A DNA stretch of 64,000 bases, from NCBI GenBank assembly GCA_023460935.1, contig JAEWOI010000030.1:62001-126000 (forward strand), written 5' to 3'. Positions 60,459 through 64,000 of the stretch are shown here, piece after piece. This stretch comes from Actinomycetes bacterium (GTDB lineage Bacteria; Actinomycetota; Actinomycetes; Propionibacteriales; Propionibacteriaceae). Each line of letters starts with the position of its first letter. The first letter of the stretch is position 1. A model generated the notes under the pieces. That model did no database searches, was not told the origin of the DNA, and saw nothing but the letters and a program-made list of their open reading frames with translations. Both the position numbers and the translations under genes were made by a program.

Positions 60459-61658
60459 TCACCCGACCGTCGGGCCTGCGCCCTCCCACCAAACGCGCAT
60501 TTCGGTGAAGCTCCGGTCGCGGTCGGCTGCCGAGGCGACGATCGCCTGCTCGGGCGCGATCCAGGCCAGGACCGTGTAGCCGTCGGCGTCGGTGTAGCAG
60601 CGCAGCACGCCGAAGCTGCTCCCGCCCGGCCGGTCGTCCAGCACCTCTCCGGCTCCGCTCAGGCAGTCCCCTGGTGCTGGCGGACCGCCGGCGTAGTAGT
60701 TCCTGAAGGCTGCCTGCGCCTGCTCGGCGTCGGCGTACTGGAAGTAGAAGGCGTGCCTTGGTGCCGGCTCCACGCCATCAGCCTTCGCCGGTGCGCACTG
60801 GACGGCCACCACCAGCCCGCTGGTGAGCGCACGATCGGTGGGAACCAGCCGCTGGCAGGTGCGGGCGAGGGACGCCGGCACCCGCTGCTTGAGCTGAGCC
60901 ACCGAACGCGCTGGTGGGACGGGTGGCTCGGGGGTCGCAGGGACAGCGCTGCTCGGCCCCGGGGAAGGGCTGGCCGGTGCTGCCGGCTGGCCGCGCAGCG
61001 CCAGGCCGGCCCAGGCGCCCCCGCCCACCACCAGCGCCAAGGCCACCCCGACGACCAGCGGCGCCACCCTGCGCCGCGCAGCGGGGACGGCGAGCGCAGC
61101 CGGTGTGCGCGGCCGCGGTTGCGGCTGCTGGTCCCAGCGGTCGGCGAAGGCGGCTGCCGGCCCGGGGGGCTCGCCCTCGGCGACCGCCGCCGCTGGTGCC
61201 GTGACGTGGTCGATCGCCGCCACCAGGTGGGCGAGGTCGGCGGAGAAGGAGGCGAAGCGCAGTGGCGCGGCCTGCCTGCGCAGCAACGGCCGCAGCCGCT
61301 CGGGCAGCTCCGCGGCGTCCGGCAGGCGGGTGTCGTCCACGAGCACAGGGATCACCGGCACGTCCCGCTCCAGCGCGGTCGCCAGCTCTGCTGCCACCCA
61401 GTCGTCGGGGTCGTCGAGCCGGCGCCGTCCCGTCTCGTCCACTGCCTGGGCCCACTGCTCGCCGATGAAGGCCAGCAGCACGTCGCAGCCACCGACCGCA
61501 CGCTGCAGGTAGGCGGTGAAGTCGACGCCCGGTGGAATGGTGTCGATGTCCATGAACAGCTCGTACCGGTCGGCCAGCCGGTCGGCAGCGCGCCCGGCGG
61601 CGTGCCGGGTGTCAGCACGCCGGTAGCTCAGGAAGACCCGGGGCCGTGGGCTGGGCAA
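60459..61658 (-). CDS. TIR-domain protein with transmembrane helix and extracytoplasmic sensor-like domain
   Basis: A 399-residue protein. The TIR domain (about 7-150) has VFLSYRRADT, LFMDIDTIPPGVDF, CDVLLAFIGEQW and DDWVAAELATALERDVPVIPVLVDD; the Glu of AAEL lies where TIR NADases have their catalytic Glu. A membrane helix follows at about 205-228, then a Pro/Ser linker and an outer domain with cysteines in ARTCQRL, VQCAPA, GDCLSG and LRCYTD and an ending MRVWWEG. That outer domain resembles the C-terminal sensor of actinobacterial Ser/Thr kinases. The start is TTG 61658, with GAGG 10 bases upstream. Confidence 0.82.
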   Translation of the reverse strand: MPSPRPRVFLSYRRADTRHAAGRAADRLADRYELFMDIDTIPPGVDFTAYLQRAVGGCDVLLAFIGEQWAQAVDETGRRRLDDPDDWVAAELATALERDVPVIPVLVDDTRLPDAAELPERLRPLLRRQAAPLRFASFSADLAHLVAAIDHVTAPAAAVAEGEPPGPAAAFADRWDQQPQPRPRTPAALAVPAARRRVAPLVVGVALALVVGGGAWAGLALRGQPAAPASPSPGPSSAVPATPEPPVPPARSVAQLKQRVPASLARTCQRLVPTDRALTSGLVVAVQCAPAKADGVEPAPRHAFYFQYADAEQAQAAFRNYYAGGPPAPGDCLSGAGEVLDDRPGGSSFGVLRCYTDADGYTVLAWIAPEQAIVASAADRDRSFTEMRVWWEGAGPTVG

Positions 61659-61901
61659 CGGCCTGCGACCTCAGCCGGACCGGCGCCGTGGCGCAGCCGA
61701 CCGGCCCCGCCACCGGCCACCAGAAGCCGGGCAGCAGTGGTTTCCCCCCATGGACGGCAAGGCTAGGAGCGGCCCGGTTGCGCCCCCATTCGCAGAATTG
61801 CGCGAGCGGCGCGCCCGCCCCGCCCGGCGGCACCGGGCTGGTCCGGACAGCTTCTCGAACCGGCCGCGGGCCTCCTTCCGCGCGCCGCCGAGCGGGCTCG
61901 T
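61659..61901. other. Divergent intergenic region, TIR gene / hydrolase gene
   Basis: On the minus strand TAGCCT (61760-61765) is a possible -10 for the TIR gene with a leader of about 95 bases. A 26-codon minus-strand frame starts at about 61751 with GGGGGG after its ATG; it has low coding evidence. On the + strand only the hydrolase -10 is seen. Confidence 0.3.
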
Positions 61902-61907
61902 TAGGCT
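61902..61907 (+). promoter_or_regulatory. -10 element of alpha/beta hydrolase gene (leaderless type)
   Basis: TAGGCT is followed by seven bases and the ATG at 61915. Confidence 0.5.
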
Positions 61908-61914
61908 GGCGGGC

Positions 61915-62724
61915 ATGCGGTTTCGGCAGCGACCCGGAGCGGAGGTGGCCGAACGCATCGGCCGGCTCGGCGAGGTCGAGTTCTTCACCGGCCGGCGCCG
62001 GCTGAACGACGCGACCCTTGTGGTCACCCGGTTCCCGTTGCGTGGTGAGCGCAGCGCGCCGGACTTCGTGCTCGTGCACGGCCTCGGCGTCTCGTCCAGG
62101 ACGTACGGGCCGACCGCCGCCGCACTGGCAGCGCTCGGCGACGTCTACCTGATCGACCTGCCGGGCTACGGCTACTCCCCGCGACCCGAGCACGACCTCG
62201 GCATCGCCGGGCACGCCCGGGTGCTCGGCCAGTTCCTCGGCTCTGCCGGGCTCGACCGGCCGGTGGTCGTGGGCCATTCCATGGGCACGCAGGTCGTGGC
62301 GCAGCTGGCCGCCGACTTCCCGCACCTGGCGGAGCACATCGCCCTGATCGGGCCGGTGATCGTGCCGGGTGCCCGCAGCCTGCCGAAGGCTGCCGCCCTG
62401 CTGCTGCGGGACGCTTTGCGGGAGCCGGCGTGGGTAACCGGGATGGCTGTGAACGACTACCTGTTCCGGACGGGGCCGCGCTACCTGGCCCAGCAGCTGC
62501 CACACCTGATCGGGGCCGACCTCGACGCCGTCGCGGCACGGGTACACGCCAAGACCCTGGTGATCGCGGGGGAGGACGACCCCATCGTGCCGCACGGCTG
62601 GGCCCGTGACCTGGCTGCCCGGTTCGGGAACGGCCGGTTCGCCACCGTCCCCGGTCCGCACGTTTCGATGTTCTCCGCTCCCGACCGGGTTGCCGCCCTC
62701 CTCGACGAGCATGCCAAGCGCTGA
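61915..62724 (+). CDS. Alpha/beta hydrolase
   Basis: A 269-residue hydrolase. It has FVLVHGLGVSSRTYG (oxyanion loop, about 52-66), the nucleophile elbow VVVGHSMGTQVV (Ser near 123), the acid in VIAGEDDPIVPHG (about 224) and the His in VPGPHVSMF (about 245), so a complete catalytic triad. No signal peptide. It could be an esterase, lipase or C-C hydrolase. It has a leaderless-type promoter and overlaps the next hydrolase gene by 14 bases, so both are made together. Confidence 0.88.
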   Translation: MRFRQRPGAEVAERIGRLGEVEFFTGRRRLNDATLVVTRFPLRGERSAPDFVLVHGLGVSSRTYGPTAAALAALGDVYLIDLPGYGYSPRPEHDLGIAGHARVLGQFLGSAGLDRPVVVGHSMGTQVVAQLAADFPHLAEHIALIGPVIVPGARSLPKAAALLLRDALREPAWVTGMAVNDYLFRTGPRYLAQQLPHLIGADLDAVAARVHAKTLVIAGEDDPIVPHGWARDLAARFGNGRFATVPGPHVSMFSAPDRVAALLDEHAKR

Positions 62725-63421
62725 CCCGTCCGGACTCGCCGGGTGGCCGGGCCGGCTCGGGGAGGCGGTGCGCCGGGGCTGGTACTGGGCCGCTGACTAC
62801 CGGTACGTGCTGGCCCGCCACCGGGCCTGGCTGCGGCACGGGGAGGTGCCGCCCGGCTATGCGCGCGGCGAGCGGCGCCCGGTGGTGCTGATCGCCGGGG
62901 TGATGGAGCCGTGGGTGCTGTTGCAGCCGGTCGCCGACCGGCTCAACGCGGCCGGCCACCCCGTGCATGTCGTGGCCGACCTGGCCTACAACCTGGCTGC
63001 GGTCACGGAGGCGGCGCGGGTGGTCTACCGCCTGGTCGTCGAGCGGGACCTGCGCGAAGTGGTGCTCGTGGCGCACAGCAAGGGTGGGCTGATCGGCAAG
63101 CAACTGCTCGCAGAGGACACCGAGGGCCGGATCGACCGGCTGATCGCGATCGCCACCCCGTTCGCCGGGTCCGCGCTGGCGCGGTTCGTCCCGCTGCGCA
63201 GCATCCGTACGCTGCGGCCGCGGGACTCCACGATCCGGGACCTGACCGCGCTCGTGGACCTGAACGCGCGGATCACCTCGATCTACCCGAGCTTCGACCC
63301 CCACGTCCCCGACGGCTCACACCTGGCGGGAGCGACCAATCTGGCGCTGCCCGCGATGGGGCACTTCCGCATCCTCAGCGACCCTGCGGTGCTCGCTGCT
63401 GTGGTCAAGGCTGCCGGCTGA
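62711..63421 (+). CDS. Lipase-like alpha/beta hydrolase (triacylglycerol lipase/EstA type)
   Basis: A 236-residue hydrolase with VVLIAGVMEPWVLLQPVADRLNAAGHPVHVV (about 58-88), the nucleophile motif VAHSKGGLIGK (H-S-K-G-G, Ser near 121), IATPFAGSALARF and the final His in PAMGHFRIL. This AHSKGG form is typical of actinobacterial class-2-like lipases acting on lipids. No signal peptide or membrane helix. ATG 62711 lies within the previous gene. The two different hydrolases may act in sequence on one lipid substrate; that is a guess. Confidence 0.82.
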   Translation: MPSADPSGLAGWPGRLGEAVRRGWYWAADYRYVLARHRAWLRHGEVPPGYARGERRPVVLIAGVMEPWVLLQPVADRLNAAGHPVHVVADLAYNLAAVTEAARVVYRLVVERDLREVVLVAHSKGGLIGKQLLAEDTEGRIDRLIAIATPFAGSALARFVPLRSIRTLRPRDSTIRDLTALVDLNARITSIYPSFDPHVPDGSHLAGATNLALPAMGHFRILSDPAVLAAVVKAAG

Positions 63422-63493
63422 GCTGTCGGGGGCTGTTTCGCCGTGGGCGGCGCTGGCTACTGTGGAACCCGACCGACAAGAAAGGCAGGCGAC

Positions 63494-63916
63494 ATGACCG
63501 TTCGTTCAGCGCAGGCTCACTGGGAAGGTTCCCTCATGGAGGGCCAGGGTGAAGTCGAGTTCCTCAACTCCACCCTCGGCAGCGTCGAGGTGGACTGGCG
63601 CTCCCGCGCCGGCGAGACCGAGGGCAAGACCAGCCCGGAGGAACTGATCGCGGCGGCGCACTCGGCCTGCTACTCGATGGCGCTCTCGCACGCGCTCGCA
63701 GGAAACGGCACCCCGCCGGCGGCAGTCGACACCCGCGCCGACGTCACCTTCGTCGCCGGCCAGGGCATCACCGGCATCGTGCTGACCGTCCGGGCGTCCG
63801 TGCCGGGGTTGAGCGCGGAGGACTTCGACCGGTTCGCGAACGAGGCCAAGACCGGCTGCCCGGTGTCGGCAGCGCTCACCGGCACGAAGATCGAACTGGA
63901 CGCTGCCCTGGTCTGA
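63494..63916 (+). CDS. OsmC-family peroxiredoxin
   Basis: A 140-residue protein of the OsmC/Ohr fold reducing organic hydroperoxides. The two redox cysteines are in AAAHSACYSMALSHAL (Cys near 56) and TGCPVSAALTG (Cys near 118). The N-terminal HWEGSLMEGQGEVEF and TSPEELIAAAH are typical of OsmC rather than Ohr. The ATG at 63494 is preceded by GGCAGG and a TACTGT -10-like element about 37 bases upstream. A hairpin follows the stop. Confidence 0.92.
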   Translation: MTVRSAQAHWEGSLMEGQGEVEFLNSTLGSVEVDWRSRAGETEGKTSPEELIAAAHSACYSMALSHALAGNGTPPAAVDTRADVTFVAGQGITGIVLTVRASVPGLSAEDFDRFANEAKTGCPVSAALTGTKIELDAALV

Positions 63917-63924
63917 GCCGTCCG

Positions 63925-63945
63925 GGAGCGGGCCCTGACCGCTCC
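63925..63945 (+). terminator. Hairpin after osmC
   Basis: GGAGCGG, a 7-base loop and CCGCTCC lie 9 bases after the osmC stop. The remaining 55 bases to the window end show no start codon that can be assigned. Confidence 0.6.
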
Positions 63946-64000
63946 GACTGAAATAAAGAGCGCCGTTCGGGAATGGATCGGCGCACCGACTGGTTGCGGT

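Noticed and set aside
61671..61752. A 26-codon minus-strand frame (Gly/Cys/Arg-rich) before the TIR gene
   Set aside because: It starts at a -10-compatible position, but its composition is random-like and it has no ribosome site.
58698..64000. Genomic island integrated at tRNA-Ala
   Set aside because: No integrase, no tRNA-end duplication and no compositional shift are visible inside the window.

Overview
The window is very G+C-rich, densely coded DNA from an actinobacterium. This is shown by the gene order tig-clpP1-clpP2-clpX / valS-folC-DUF4233-ndk-rne / rplU-rpmA-obgE-proB-proA-nadD-rsfS-phosphatase, by ClpP duplication, by an RNase E with long disordered arms, and by ANTAR regulators. 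The gene content fits Propionibacteriales, but that placement is an inference. No phage, integrase, complete insertion sequence or CRISPR array is visible.

Layout. 1-4.5 kb: manganese uptake (mntH with the 5' end of its mntR-type repressor), a DUF2237 gene, and an operon of ArsR-type repressor, zinc/cobalt-type CDF exporter and two siroheme-branch genes. 4.6-9.3 kb: a tiny membrane protein, tRNA-Gly, trigger factor and the ClpP1P2-ClpX protease. 9.4-11.4 kb: the general PTS proteins HPr and Enzyme I. 11.4-20.2 kb: a lipoprotein, valS, a DsbA-like thiol oxidoreductase, folC, DUF4233, ndk, a CPBP protease, a uridine-kinase-like ATPase and an AlkD-like protein. 20.3-29 kb: the two radical-SAM-linked genes that usually sit next to RNase E, here split by a SulP transporter, a VOC protein and a GNAT. 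29-34 kb: NAD synthetase, a hydrolase and two alkylation-repair genes (ogt, ada-alkA). 34-42.5 kb: ribosomal proteins L21/L27, an LppM-like lipoprotein, Obg, proline synthesis genes with a PQ-loop membrane protein between them, nadD-rsfS and a histidine phosphatase. 42.5-48.2 kb: mixed metabolic genes (GDPD, DUF151 nuclease, glycerate kinase, zinc alcohol dehydrogenase).

48.4-64 kb is the accessory part: three consecutive ANTAR regulators; a divergent arsP / arsR-arsM organoarsenical cluster; a glycosyltransferase-ABC exporter operon whose ATPase carries an amber codon exactly at the Walker B glutamate; nhaA; a fluoride riboswitch driving a universal stress protein and two CrcB/Fluc subunits; tRNA-Ala; a TIR-domain receptor-like protein beside a pseudokinase receptor; two overlapping alpha/beta hydrolases; and OsmC.

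Two genome-wide habits show. Many genes have a TANNNT -10 element placed 6 or 7 bases before the start codon, which predicts leaderless mRNAs. Many neighbours overlap by ATGA or GTGA, which predicts translational coupling. Intergenic spaces carry several families of palindromic or tandem repeats (1795-1893, 20212-20257, 25851-25974, 35831-36025, 58521-58588).
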